Counted from the first letter of the stretch, positions 16,480-23,540 are shown. The stretch is 24,065 nucleotides of DNA from Flavobacterium sp. (GCA_018062725.1 JAGORP010000023.1:1-24065); one strand, 5' to 3'. Made by a program: numbers and translations. The notes: a model not told the origin generated them from the letters alone.

Positions 16480-16487
16480 CAAATTTA
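16480..16487 (-). promoter_or_regulatory. -7 box of the SRPBCC / FAD oxidoreductase operon
   Basis: On the minus strand TAAATTTG matches TAnnTTTG and is 17 bases before the ATG at 16462. The palindrome at 16503-16520 covers the area where a -33 element would be expected; no TTG is at the usual spacing. Confidence 0.5.
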
Positions 16488-16502
16488 ATAAACTTAACCC
16501 AA

Positions 16503-16520
16503 TCCCGATAGCGATCGGGA
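16503..16520. repeat. TCCCGAT palindrome between divergent genes
   Basis: TCCCGAT and ATCGGGA form a perfect 7-bp stem around AGCG. It is GC-rich in an AT-rich gap. Similar CCCGAT palindromes are, from memory, widespread between genes in Bacteroidota. It could be a dispersed repeat or a binding site close to the -33 area of the SRPBCC promoter. Confidence 0.6.
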
Positions 16521-16548
16521 GCAAAGATTTGATGCAAAGTTGTACCCC

Positions 16549-16628
16549 TAGCCCCGATAGAAATGAAAATCCTTTTTTTGCTTTGACAAATGGCAAAAAA
16601 AGATTGGAGTGAATAGCGGGAAATAGCT
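16549..16628. repeat. Structured dispersed element (AGCCCCGATAG ... AGCGGGAAATAGCT)
   Basis: An outer pairing joins AGC-CCCG (16550-16556) with CGGG (16617-16620) and GCT (16626-16628), leaving a short bulge. An inner stem joins CTTTTTTTGC (16572-16581) perfectly with GCAAAAAAAG (16593-16602) around an 11-base loop that itself holds TTTG-A-CAAA. The order AGCCCCGATAG, ATCC-T-run, A-run-GATTGGAG, AGCGGGAAATAGCT is one I recall from many Flavobacterium intergenic regions. It may be a REP-like mobile element, a bidirectional terminator or an RNA. Confidence 0.65.
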
Positions 16629-16640
16629 TCAAAAAATTCT

Positions 16641-16648
16641 TATTTTTA
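16641..16648 (+). promoter_or_regulatory. Possible -7 box of meaB
   Basis: TATTTTTA differs from TAnnTTTG only in the last base and is 16 bases before the TTG start at 16665. No TTG is at a suitable distance upstream, so the call is tentative. Confidence 0.3.
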
Positions 16649-16664
16649 CAAAAAAGATGAGACT

Positions 16665-17747
16665 TTGAACCAAAATTCTAAAAAATCGGCATTAAAAGAA
16701 AACGATGGTATTGAGCAACCTGATAGCATTAGTGCGAAATCGGTGGTTCAAATTCAGTATTTTAGAAAAAAACAACCTAGTGCTTCTGAATTAATTACCT
16801 CGATTTTAAAAGGAGATAAAACAGCGTTGAGTCGTGCCATTACTTTAGTGGAAAGCACGAATCCGGAGCATTTGGAAAAAGCAAATGACGTGATACAAGG
16901 CTGTTTACCACATGCCAATCAATCGGTTCGAATTGGAATTACTGGCGTACCTGGTGTTGGAAAAAGTACCTTTATTGAAGCATTTGGAAAATATTTAACA
17001 TCAATTGGGAAAAAAGTGGCTGTATTGGCCGTCGATCCGAGTAGTTCGATTTCGCATGGGAGTATTTTGGGAGATAAAACCCGAATGGAAGAATTGGTAA
17101 AGGATGAAAATGCGTTTATCCGTCCGAGTGCTTCCGGGGAGAGTTTGGGTGGTGTAGCCCGAAAAACTAGAGAAAGTATTATACTGTGTGAAGCTTGTGG
17201 CTTCGATACGATTTTAATTGAAACGGTTGGTGTGGGGCAAAGTGAAACGGCGGTACACAGTATGGTTGATTTCTTTTTACTTTTAAATTTGGCCGGAGCG
17301 GGTGATGAATTGCAAGGAATAAAACGGGGTATCATGGAGATGGCCGATTTGATTGTGATTAACAAAGCAGATGGAGACAACATTACCAAAGCCAAATTGG
17401 CCAAAACGGAATATAATAGAGCATTGCATTTGTTTCCGATGAAAAATTCGGGTTGGTCGCCTACCGTGACGACTTGCAGTGCGATTGAAAAAGAAGGTAT
17501 TGATTCGGTTTGGAAAATAATTGAAGAATATTTCCTTTTAACTAAAGAAAACAATTATTTCAGCAGTAAAAGAGCCGATCAAAATCAGTATTGGTTGTTA
17601 GAAACGATTAATGAACAGTTGAAAAATAACTTTTATAACAATCCGGACATCATGCAATTATTGGAAGAAAGCAAAAAAGCAGTGTCAACCAATGAAATTT
17701 CACCGTTTGCCGCTGCTTTTTTGTTATTGAAAAAGTATTTTAAATAA
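16665..17747 (+). CDS. meaB: Methylmalonyl-CoA mutase-associated GTPase MeaB
   Basis: MeaB is a cytoplasmic G3E-type GTPase that guards adenosylcobalamin-dependent methylmalonyl-CoA mutase and controls cofactor loading. P-loop GVPGVGKS is at 94-101, followed by FIEAFGKYL; AVDPSSSISHGSILGDKTRM (122-141), ETVGVGQSE (Walker B/switch region, 186-194) and NKAD (233-236) are all intact. The 360-residue length includes a family-typical N-terminal helical extension and the C-terminal helices used for dimerisation. No ATG precedes the family region in frame; the TTG at 16665 gives MNQNSKKSALKENDG, a natural-looking N-terminus, so I use it. The mutase genes are not in the window. The PduO-type adenosyltransferase at 6634-7203 supplies the cofactor for the same enzyme. 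It converges on the next gene with a 14-base gap and no hairpin. Confidence 0.93.
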   Translation: MNQNSKKSALKENDGIEQPDSISAKSVVQIQYFRKKQPSASELITSILKGDKTALSRAITLVESTNPEHLEKANDVIQGCLPHANQSVRIGITGVPGVGKSTFIEAFGKYLTSIGKKVAVLAVDPSSSISHGSILGDKTRMEELVKDENAFIRPSASGESLGGVARKTRESIILCEACGFDTILIETVGVGQSETAVHSMVDFFLLLNLAGAGDELQGIKRGIMEMADLIVINKADGDNITKAKLAKTEYNRALHLFPMKNSGWSPTVTTCSAIEKEGIDSVWKIIEEYFLLTKENNYFSSKRADQNQYWLLETINEQLKNNFYNNPDIMQLLEESKKAVSTNEISPFAAAFLLLKKYFK

Positions 17748-17761
17748 TACCGAAATCTTTC

Positions 17762-18655
17762 TTAGTGAATGTAAAGTGATTCTTTAGAAGGAATTGAGAT
17801 AAAATTTAATGTTCCGTCAGCCATTCCTGGCACAACCAATTTATTTTTGAAAACAATAAAATCGGCAGGACCATTAATAAAATCATCAGTTTTGAAAACT
17901 GAAATCTTGTTATCTGCTAATGACATTGTCGCAATAATCCCTTTTTTCTCGAAAGCCATCCAATTTGAAAAATATACCATACCATCATAGATATGCAATC
18001 CATCATAGTATCCTTCAATTGGAGTGATTTGTGTGAATTTGTTATCTTTTAGATTAATGTAACCGATGATTCCGTTTTGAACACCATTGGTTCCGAAACC
18101 GTTTACATACAATCGAGAAGCGTCTTTATCAACATATAAACCGTTTACACCAGGAACTTCTTTTTCAATTACTACTTCTGAATATGATTTTTTAGTAAGA
18201 TCAACTTTAAAAAGCTTGCTTACATCTGTTGCTGAAACATAAAGAGTCGTTTTATCAAAAACGGCAATATCGTTTAAGAATTTTGTTTCTGCACTAAAAT
18301 CGATATCATACAATTTGTCTCCTGTGTTCACATCAAAAGCTAGTAATTTATCGATATCGGTTACGAAAAGAACGTTTCCTTCAATCACTAATCCTTTTGG
18401 AGCGCTTAATGTTTCTCTAACGAAATACGGATTTACAATTTTACCTTCTTTATCTAATTTTAAGATTTTTCCATCTCCATCTTTATCTTTTGGAGTTAAC
18501 GAAACACCAATATCTGCGATATACAGAAAATCACCATGACTTACAACGCTTTCAATATGATGAAAACCGTGAACTGTTTTTATACTTTGTGCATTAACCG
18601 CACTGATTCCGATAACAACAGTTAGAATTGCATAAATTTTTCTCATTTTTTTCAT
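17762..18655 (-). CDS. Exported SMP-30/NHL-like beta-propeller protein
   Basis: This is a 297-residue protein with an N-terminal signal peptide (MKKMRKIYAIL, hydrophobic stretch, AVNAQ at about 19-23), so periplasmic or secreted. Repeated blade-like blocks (HGDFLYIADIG, EGNVLFVTDIDKLLAFDVNTG, DKTTLYVSATDVSKLFKVDL, DASRLYVNGFGTNGVQNGIIGYI, YDGLHIYDGMVYFSNW) fit a six-bladed SMP-30/NHL-type propeller. I see no clear metal ligands that would prove a lactonase, so substrate or partner is unknown. The start could be the ATG at 18655 or the one nine bases later. It lies downstream of a tetR gene in the same direction, with an 83-base gap that contains a 24-base palindrome overlapping the promoter. 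Repression by that TetR is the obvious inference. Confidence 0.72.
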   Translation of the reverse strand: MKKMRKIYAILTVVIGISAVNAQSIKTVHGFHHIESVVSHGDFLYIADIGVSLTPKDKDGDGKILKLDKEGKIVNPYFVRETLSAPKGLVIEGNVLFVTDIDKLLAFDVNTGDKLYDIDFSAETKFLNDIAVFDKTTLYVSATDVSKLFKVDLTKKSYSEVVIEKEVPGVNGLYVDKDASRLYVNGFGTNGVQNGIIGYINLKDNKFTQITPIEGYYDGLHIYDGMVYFSNWMAFEKKGIIATMSLADNKISVFKTDDFINGPADFIVFKNKLVVPGMADGTLNFISIPSKESLYIH

Positions 18656-18700
18656 TCTTTTTTGTATTAATTATTTTTATTATTCATTTCATTATTCTTA

Positions 18701-18733
18701 CAAAATATACCAAATGGTATATTTTTGTACAAA
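18701..18733 (-). promoter_or_regulatory. Promoter of the beta-propeller gene
   Basis: On the minus strand TTTG (18730-18733) and TATATTTTG (18701-18709) are separated by 20 bases. The -7 box has one base more than TAnnTTTG. It is embedded in the operator at 18702-18725. Confidence 0.4.
18702..18725. promoter_or_regulatory. Probable TetR operator 1 (ATACC-N4-GGTAT palindrome)
   Basis: AAAATATACC and GGTATATTTT form perfect 10-base arms around AAAT. It overlaps the -7 region of the beta-propeller promoter, so a bound dimer would block transcription. The same core occurs at 19367-19380 before the tetR gene. Confidence 0.7.
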
Positions 18734-18738
18734 TTTTT

Positions 18739-19329
18739 TTACTTTTTAATAGAAAGTATTAAGCGTTCGAGATAATCCATTGATAAATTCATAGAAGCCA
18801 TTTTTCGAGTGACTTTTGCTTGTAAAATCGCGCCTTGGATAATGGAGATAAACACAGAAATAAATTCATGGACGTTTAAATCGGTTTTAATTTCACCACT
18901 GTTAATGCCATTTTCCAAATGATTTTCAAGAGAATTTTTCCAAAACATATAGGCATTTTCGACTTTGGCACGAAGTAAAGGATGTGTATCATCGGCTTCT
19001 GCGGAAGTATTGGTTACTGGGCAACCCGAAATCAAAATGGGATTGGTTAAAAAATTTCGGTAGGTTTCTGGATACACTAAAAGTCTTTCAATTACAGAAT
19101 TTTTGGTGTCCATTTTACTTCTGATGTAAACCACCAAACGTTCAAAATTATAATCAAAAGCCGCTAACGCAACATCATCTTTGTTTTCGAAATTTCCATA
19201 AATACTGCCTTTGGTAAGACCAGTTGCAGCGGTTAGATCGTTTATAGAGGTACCGGCAAAACCTTTCGTATTAAAAATACAAGCTGTTTTTTCAATGATA
19301 AATTGCTTAGTACGCTCCGATTTAGACAT
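18739..19329 (-). CDS. TetR/AcrR family transcriptional regulator
   Basis: This 196-residue DNA-binding repressor has its helix-turn-helix at residues 28-47 (SINDLTAATGLTKGSIYGNF), followed by ENKDDVALAAFDYN, the classic TetR N-terminal pattern. The C-terminal helices form the ligand/dimer domain; the ligand cannot be inferred. The start is MSKSERTKQFI at 19329: the longer frame would encode residues out of the operator and lacks family similarity. A -7 box (19350-19357) and a palindrome (19367-19380) precede it, so it is probably autoregulated. The matching palindrome in front of the beta-propeller gene suggests that gene is its target. A terminator (19391-19430) separates it from the small acidic protein and the MATE transporter gene upstream, which carry no such site. 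Confidence 0.9.
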   Translation of the reverse strand: MSKSERTKQFIIEKTACIFNTKGFAGTSINDLTAATGLTKGSIYGNFENKDDVALAAFDYNFERLVVYIRSKMDTKNSVIERLLVYPETYRNFLTNPILISGCPVTNTSAEADDTHPLLRAKVENAYMFWKNSLENHLENGINSGEIKTDLNVHEFISVFISIIQGAILQAKVTRKMASMNLSMDYLERLILSIKK

Positions 19330-19349
19330 GCTACTTTGATTTCTGATGG

Positions 19350-19357
19350 CAAATGTA
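19350..19357 (-). promoter_or_regulatory. -7 box of the tetR gene
   Basis: On the minus strand TACATTTG matches TAnnTTTG, 20 bases before the ATG at 19329. The operator at 19367-19380 lies directly upstream, in the spacer of the promoter. No consensus TTG is at the proper distance. Confidence 0.55.
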
Positions 19358-19366
19358 AATAAAAAA

Positions 19367-19380
19367 ATACCAATTGGTAT
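19367..19380. promoter_or_regulatory. Probable TetR operator 2 (ATACC-AATT-GGTAT)
   Basis: ATACCAATTGGTAT is a perfect 14-base palindrome in the tetR promoter. It matches the core of the palindrome at 18702-18725 (ATACCAAATGGTAT) at 13 of 14 positions. Confidence 0.7.
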
Positions 19381-19390
19381 ATAATAAAGC

Positions 19391-19430
19391 AAAAAAAGAG
19401 TTAAAATTTACATTCTAACTCTTTGTTTTT
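19391..19430. terminator. Bidirectional terminator downstream of the small acidic gene
   Basis: AAAGAGTTA (19395-19403) pairs with TAACTCTTT (19416-19424), loop of 12. T-runs follow on both strands (TTTTT after 19425 on +, seven T on -). It ends the MATE/small-protein transcript before the tetR promoter. Confidence 0.8.
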
Positions 19431-19446
19431 TAATTAAATAGTACAA

Positions 19447-19674
19447 TTACTCTTCGTAACGTTCCATTTCGCGATCATAAAATTCACCAGCAAGCGTGAT
19501 TAAGTGTTCCATTTCAGCTTCCATTTCGTGTTCGTCTTCGTCGTCTAATTCTTCAATAAATTCTACTGAATCATCTTTAAGATTGATTAAAAAACGAGGA
19601 TACTCTAGGTGAATAATGAAGATATCATCGGGAAAGTCAGAGTTGTCTGCTAAAACGAATTTTGGTAATTCCAT
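19447..19674 (-). CDS. Small acidic conserved hypothetical protein (75 aa)
   Basis: I do not know a function. The 75-residue protein begins MELPKFVLADNSDFPDDIFIIH, has a beta-like PRFLINLKD segment, then a very acidic stretch (FIEELDDEDEHEMEAEMEH) and a C-terminal helix ending MERYEE. There is no signal, Cys or membrane segment. I recall proteins of this size and pattern next to diverse genes in Flavobacteria, but could not check it. It lies 19 bases after the MATE gene with no promoter between (only AATTCAT repeats), so it is probably cotranscribed. A terminator begins 17 bases after its stop. The ATG at 19674 is the only reasonable start. Confidence 0.75.
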   Translation of the reverse strand: MELPKFVLADNSDFPDDIFIIHLEYPRFLINLKDDSVEFIEELDDEDEHEMEAEMEHLITLAGEFYDREMERYEE

Positions 19675-19684
19675 AGTTGAAAAA

Positions 19685-19709
19685 AATTATGAATTATGAA
19701 TTATGAATT
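19685..19709 (-). repeat. Three AATTCAT heptamers at the end of the MATE gene
   Basis: On the minus strand three perfect AATTCAT units are followed by AATT. The stop codon and last residues (IIHNS-stop) of the MATE transporter are encoded by the repeat. A change of one unit would move the stop codon. Confidence 0.85.
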
Positions 19710-21070
19710 ATAAGTTTTTTGGATAGTTTATTAAAGCGAAGATACAAAAATAGCGCTGCAAACGTTAATCCGGCACATAAGCCAATCCATACACCAGTTG
19801 CCCCCATCCTCTCTTTGTTTCCAAGATAAATAGATATTGGAAATCCAACAACCCAATAGGCTACAAAAGTAATATACATGGGTATTTTAACATCTTGAAT
19901 TCCTCTCAAAGCGCCCAGAACAACCACTTGTACACCGTCTGAAATTTGAAACACTGCCGCTATAAGCATCAAACTAGAAGCGATAGAAATTACTTCGGCG
20001 TTGTCTTGTATATGCAAAACGTCTTCGGTATTGACAAACATTTCCGGCAAAACAGAGTGCAATAAAACAAACAATAAAGCAAAGGTACCTTGTACTAATA
20101 TCGCTAATAAAAATATAGAACGTGCTACGATTCTCAATTTTATAAAATCACCAATTCCTTTTTGGTTTCCAATTCGTATAGTTCCCGCCACACTTAAGCC
20201 TAAAACAAACATAAAGGTAAAAGTGGCTAAGGTGAGAGCAATTTGATTGGCAGCTTGGCTTGTTTTTCCGATTGTGCCACATAACCAGATGGCTCCGGTA
20301 AATAAAGCGACTTCAAAAAACATTTGCATGGCAGAAGGCAATCCCAAACTGATAATTTTCTGGGTCATGGCTTTTCCGATTCCCTTTAAACTAAAACCAT
20401 CAAAATAAGGTTGAAACTTGGTCTTCGATTTTAAAGCAAAATGAATATAAAGTAACATGATAAATCGTGAAATAACCGTTCCTACAGCGGCTCCCATCAT
20501 GCCCATTTTTGGAAATATCCATACGCCGTATATCAAAACAATATTCAAAAATAAATGCACCACATTACATAGTAAATTGGCCCACATGGCATATTTTGTT
20601 TCGCCTTTACCATCGGCAAACTGTTTGTACCCTTGAAAAATAATCAGTGGAATTAATGAAAAAGCCACTAAATCTAAAAAGGGTTTGGCTAACGTCACTA
20701 CTTCTTTAGGTTGGCCCATAAATACAATTAAAGGCTTGGCTAGATATATCAACCCGAATAATGAAAACCCTAAAATGGTACACAAGACCAAGCCATGATG
20801 AAACACACTTCGTCCTTTTACCAAGCTATTTTCTCCATCAGCTTCGGCGATTAAAGGTGTGATCGCTGTTGAAAAACCAATGCCAAGTGACATTCCAATA
20901 AATACAAAACTATTAGCAAGTGACGCAGCGGCCAACTCGGTTGCTCCTAATTTACCCACCATAACATTGTCTACAATTCCGACAAGCGTATGTCCTAACA
21001 TTCCCAGTATAATAGGATATGCTAGTTGAATATTTTCTTTAAATTCTCGGGTGTAGATGGAAAGTTTCAT
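19694..21070 (-). CDS. MATE family efflux transporter
   Basis: This 458-residue inner-membrane protein has about 12 hydrophobic segments in two halves, as expected for NorM-type MATE transporters that export drugs or metabolites in exchange for Na+ or H+. The N-terminal part reads LAYPIILGMLGHTLVGIVDNVMVGKLGATELAAASLANSF, which is diagnostic; the second half starts near SLGLPSAMQMFFEVALFTGAIWLCG. The start is the ATG at 21070 (MKLSIYTREFK), six bases after a TAnnTTTG box, so the mRNA may have almost no leader. The longer frame would begin upstream of that box. The last six residues (LIIHNS) come from an AATTCAT repeat. Substrate unknown. The TetR nearby is separated by a terminator and no operator precedes this gene, so I do not link them. 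Confidence 0.9.
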   Translation of the reverse strand: MKLSIYTREFKENIQLAYPIILGMLGHTLVGIVDNVMVGKLGATELAAASLANSFVFIGMSLGIGFSTAITPLIAEADGENSLVKGRSVFHHGLVLCTILGFSLFGLIYLAKPLIVFMGQPKEVVTLAKPFLDLVAFSLIPLIIFQGYKQFADGKGETKYAMWANLLCNVVHLFLNIVLIYGVWIFPKMGMMGAAVGTVISRFIMLLYIHFALKSKTKFQPYFDGFSLKGIGKAMTQKIISLGLPSAMQMFFEVALFTGAIWLCGTIGKTSQAANQIALTLATFTFMFVLGLSVAGTIRIGNQKGIGDFIKLRIVARSIFLLAILVQGTFALLFVLLHSVLPEMFVNTEDVLHIQDNAEVISIASSLMLIAAVFQISDGVQVVVLGALRGIQDVKIPMYITFVAYWVVGFPISIYLGNKERMGATGVWIGLCAGLTFAALFLYLRFNKLSKKLIIHNS

Positions 21071-21076
21071 AGTTTG

Positions 21077-21108
21077 CAAATGTAGAAAGCACAATTAACA
21101 AATCCCAA
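21077..21108 (-). promoter_or_regulatory. Promoter of the MATE gene
   Basis: On the minus strand TTG (21106-21108), a 21-base spacer and TACATTTG (21077-21084). The ATG at 21070 begins six bases after the box, so the transcript would be leaderless or nearly so. Confidence 0.55.
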
Positions 21109-21184
21109 TATTAAAACCATTAAGTCCTAAAAGTTCATATAAAAAACTAAAATCACATGTGTGACAAATTAGGATTCAAACACA

Positions 21185-22060
21185 TTATTCTTCCAATTGC
21201 TTTTTATATTCGGCAAAATTGATCTTTACTTTTTCGTCTAATTCCGGTTCTTTGACATCAGAATATTTTTGCATTTCTTCCCAAATAATTTTTCCCACCA
21301 TAAAACGCGCCATTTCTTTGTCATCAGCTGGAATAATATACCAAGGAGCATGTGGTTTGGATGTTTTATTAATGGCTTCTTCGTAATACTTCATATAATC
21401 GTCCCAACGTTCGCGTTCTTTTAAATCGCCTGGCGAAAATTTCCAATGATGTTCTTCTTCTTCCAAACGACGAAGCAACCTTTTTCGTTGTTCTTCTTTA
21501 CTCATGTGAAAGAAAAATTTCAATACAATAGTTCCGTTTTGTGTAATGTGCTTCTCAAAATTATTGATTTGTTCGAAACGATTCTCCCAAAATTGTGGTG
21601 TAATATCCTCTACTTTTTCGATTCCAGGTAAATTTTCATTCAGAATATATTCCGGATGCACACGAGTCACTAACACATTTTCATAGTGAGTCCGATTGAA
21701 AACAGCAAATTTTCCTTTTTCGGGTAAAGCCAAATAATGACGCCACAAATAATCGTGTTCTAATTCGGTAGAATTGGGTGTTTTAAAACTATGTACCACC
21801 ACGCCACGCGGATTGAATTCTTTAAAAACCTCACGAATCAAACTGTCTTTTCCAGAAGTATCCATTCCTTGCAAACAAATAAGTACGCCATAACGATTGT
21901 GCGCATACATGACATCTTGCCATTCGCTCAAAGGTTTTTGCACTTCATCCAGTAAAATTTCTTTTGCTTTATCTTTTAAGTCGTTGTCTAATTCTGTTGG
22001 AAAATCTTTCAACTGAAAAGATTTGGTAATTTTAAAGTCATCTGGATTGAAAACAGCCAT
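21185..22060 (-). CDS. Polyphosphate kinase 2 family protein (PPK2, class III-like)
   Basis: PPK2 enzymes use polyphosphate to phosphorylate nucleotides (AMP or ADP). The 291-residue protein has Walker A GMDTSGKD (65-72), a PxGxxVxSFKTPNSTELEHDYLWR stretch (84-107), FNRTHYENVLVTRVH (121-135, Walker B region) and a basic lid around KERERWDDYMKYYEEA. The Asn in FNR and SFKxP point to class III, which can make ATP from AMP; class is inferred from motifs only. It is soluble, with no tandem domain. The ATG at 22060 follows directly from the family N-terminus (MAVFNPDDFKITKSF). It is divergent from the DUF6929-like gene with 37 bases between, and a near-consensus -7 box (TATATTTA, 22091-22098 on -) could serve it. 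Confidence 0.9.
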   Translation of the reverse strand: MAVFNPDDFKITKSFQLKDFPTELDNDLKDKAKEILLDEVQKPLSEWQDVMYAHNRYGVLICLQGMDTSGKDSLIREVFKEFNPRGVVVHSFKTPNSTELEHDYLWRHYLALPEKGKFAVFNRTHYENVLVTRVHPEYILNENLPGIEKVEDITPQFWENRFEQINNFEKHITQNGTIVLKFFFHMSKEEQRKRLLRRLEEEEHHWKFSPGDLKERERWDDYMKYYEEAINKTSKPHAPWYIIPADDKEMARFMVGKIIWEEMQKYSDVKEPELDEKVKINFAEYKKQLEE

Positions 22061-22078
22061 GGTTTTGATTTATATTTG
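22047..22078 (+). promoter_or_regulatory. Promoter of the DUF6929-like gene
   Basis: TTG at 22047-22049, a 21-base spacer and TATATTTG at 22071-22078; the ATG at 22098 is 19 bases on. The -33 element lies inside the 5' end of the divergent ppk2 gene. Confidence 0.6.
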
Positions 22079-22097
22079 TTAGTATAATAGTAAATAT

Positions 22098-22916
22098 ATG
22101 GAAAAATTTCAACTTTTGGCTTACCTCACAATCAATGGAATTGGTTCTGCCAGTGGTATTGTGCATTATGACAATTCTCTTTATATTATTTCTGATAACA
22201 GTTCGTATTTGTATGAATATCAGATTTCTGAAGATCATTTACACAAAATTGCATTAGTCGAAAATCCACAGGAAAACATAGTAAAAAAAGACAAACTAGA
22301 TTTTGAAGCCCTTACTTTAAAAAATAACAAATTACATATTATTGGTTCTGGTTCGACAAAAAATAGAAATCGAACTTTCTCGTATCATCTTCAAAATAAA
22401 AAGATCAAAGAGAAAGATGTAAGTCTGCTCTATCAAAATATCAAAACCAAATTCAATATTTCAGATGACGATTTGAATATTGAAGGCGCTTTATTTGCAG
22501 GAAAAGATTTATTGTTGTTTCAACGTGGCAATGGCGCCAATTCTAAAAACGGAATTATCAAATTAGGTTTCGAACCTGATGAAATTAATTTTTTTCCAAT
22601 ACAATTACCCAAGATCAAACACGTAGAAACTAGTTTTACAGATGCTATTTTAGTAAATGATACAATTTATTTCCTGGCTGCAGCCGAAGACACTACTTCA
22701 ACCTATGAAGACGGAGAAGTTTTAGGAACTATCATCGGAAGTATTGATTTGAAAACCTTTCAACTAGAGAAATCACTTCAAATTACCAACAAACATAAAT
22801 TTGAAGGGATTACATTCTATCAAAAAAACAAAGAAGAACTCACTTTTTTACTTTGTGAAGACAACGATACCGAAGAATTGAATGCTACTATTTATATGTT
22901 AAAACTGAAAATATAA
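22098..22916 (+). CDS. DUF6929-like beta-propeller protein
   Basis: This is a 272-residue cytoplasmic protein without a signal peptide. ASGIVHYDNSLYIISDNSSYLYEY, KLDFEALTLKNNKLHIIGSGS, NIEGALFAGKDLLLFQRGNGANSKN, DAILVNDTIYFLAAAEDTTSTYEDGEVLG and KFEGITFYQ are blade-like beta segments; the FEAL/IEGALF/FEGI recurrence is typical of the DUF6929 proteins of Bacteroidota as I recall them. Related esterase-like phytase propellers share the pattern, but I cannot assign an activity. The start at 22098 follows a good promoter. It is divergent from ppk2, with the two promoters overlapping, which hints at shared control. No terminator hairpin is visible after its stop. Confidence 0.7.
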   Translation: MEKFQLLAYLTINGIGSASGIVHYDNSLYIISDNSSYLYEYQISEDHLHKIALVENPQENIVKKDKLDFEALTLKNNKLHIIGSGSTKNRNRTFSYHLQNKKIKEKDVSLLYQNIKTKFNISDDDLNIEGALFAGKDLLLFQRGNGANSKNGIIKLGFEPDEINFFPIQLPKIKHVETSFTDAILVNDTIYFLAAAEDTTSTYEDGEVLGTIIGSIDLKTFQLEKSLQITNKHKFEGITFYQKNKEELTFLLCEDNDTEELNATIYMLKLKI

Positions 22917-22946
22917 GAACGTTGAAAATTAATTTTAAAAAAATTA

Positions 22947-22966
22947 CAACCTCTTCCAACCTTTTT
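22947..22966 (+). promoter_or_regulatory. Tandem CAACC motif upstream of the ECF sigma gene
   Basis: CAACCTCTTC and CAACCTTTTT are consecutive 10-base direct repeats located 38 bases before the start of the sigma gene. AACC is typical of -35 elements used by ECF sigma factors, so one copy could serve an autoregulated promoter. No TAnnTTTG box is present in the gap. Confidence 0.35.
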
Positions 22967-23003
22967 ATAAAAATTACGCTCTTTAGTTATAAAGACATTC
23001 ATT

Positions 23004-23540
23004 GTGATAAACGAAAATCTAATAATCGCCTGTAAAAAAATGCACCGAGACGCACAACGTCAGGTGTATGAGATCATGGCGCCCAAATTATACCGGGTGT
23101 GCAAGCGCTATCTCAAAAAAGAGGAAGAAATTGAAGAAGTAATGGCTGATGCTTTTTACATCATTTTCACCAAAATGGACCAATTGAAAGAAATTGGTGC
23201 CTTTGAAGGCTGGGCTCGAAAAATTGTGGTCAATCAATGTTTGCATCAGTTGAAGAAAAATGTGAATTTCAATTTGTATTTGGAAGATCATCCGTTTAAA
23301 ATTCAACCACAAAGTGCTACAGATACTCAATTGGAAGAGGAAGATTTATTGAATTTGCTCAATTTCATTCCGGAAGGTTGCAAAACGGTTTTCAATTTAT
23401 TTGCCATTGAAGGTTTCGGTCACAAAGAAATTGCGGCGATGTTAGGCATCTCGGAAGGTACTTCCAAATCACAATTGAATGCCGCTAAAACCAAATTAAA
23501 AGATTTAGTGAATAATCTTTATTATCAAAAAGCGAAGTAA
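23004..23540 (+). CDS. ECF-type RNA polymerase sigma-70 factor
   Basis: This 178-residue two-domain sigma factor has region 2 around APKLYRVCKRYLKKEEEIEEVMADAFYIIFTKMDQLKEIGAFEGWARKI (core binding and -10 recognition), a linker with NFNLYLEDHPFK, and region 4 with LLNFIPEGCKTVFNLFAIEGFGHKEIAAMLGISEGTSKSQLNAAKTKLK (-35 recognition helix-turn-helix). The start is GTG at 23004, giving MINENLIIACKKMHRDAQ, the normal N-terminus of this flavobacterial sigma group; no ATG lies nearby before region 2. The next gene overlaps by one base (TAATG) and encodes a membrane-anchored protein, so the pair is likely a sigma factor with its regulator. The inducing signal is not visible. Confidence 0.9.
   Translation: MINENLIIACKKMHRDAQRQVYEIMAPKLYRVCKRYLKKEEEIEEVMADAFYIIFTKMDQLKEIGAFEGWARKIVVNQCLHQLKKNVNFNLYLEDHPFKIQPQSATDTQLEEEDLLNLLNFIPEGCKTVFNLFAIEGFGHKEIAAMLGISEGTSKSQLNAAKTKLKDLVNNLYYQKAK

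Noticed and set aside
16919..17554. 211-codon open frame on the minus strand inside meaB
   Set aside because: It is the shadow of a gene with intact MeaB motifs on the other strand; its translation is low-complexity and matches no family.
19367..21094. Control of the MATE transporter by the nearby TetR
   Set aside because: No ATACC-N4-GGTAT palindrome precedes the MATE gene, and a bidirectional terminator separates it from tetR.
21154..21161. CACATGTG palindrome between the MATE and ppk2 genes as a regulator site
   Set aside because: Only eight bases, not near either promoter's -7 box, and with no second copy in the window.
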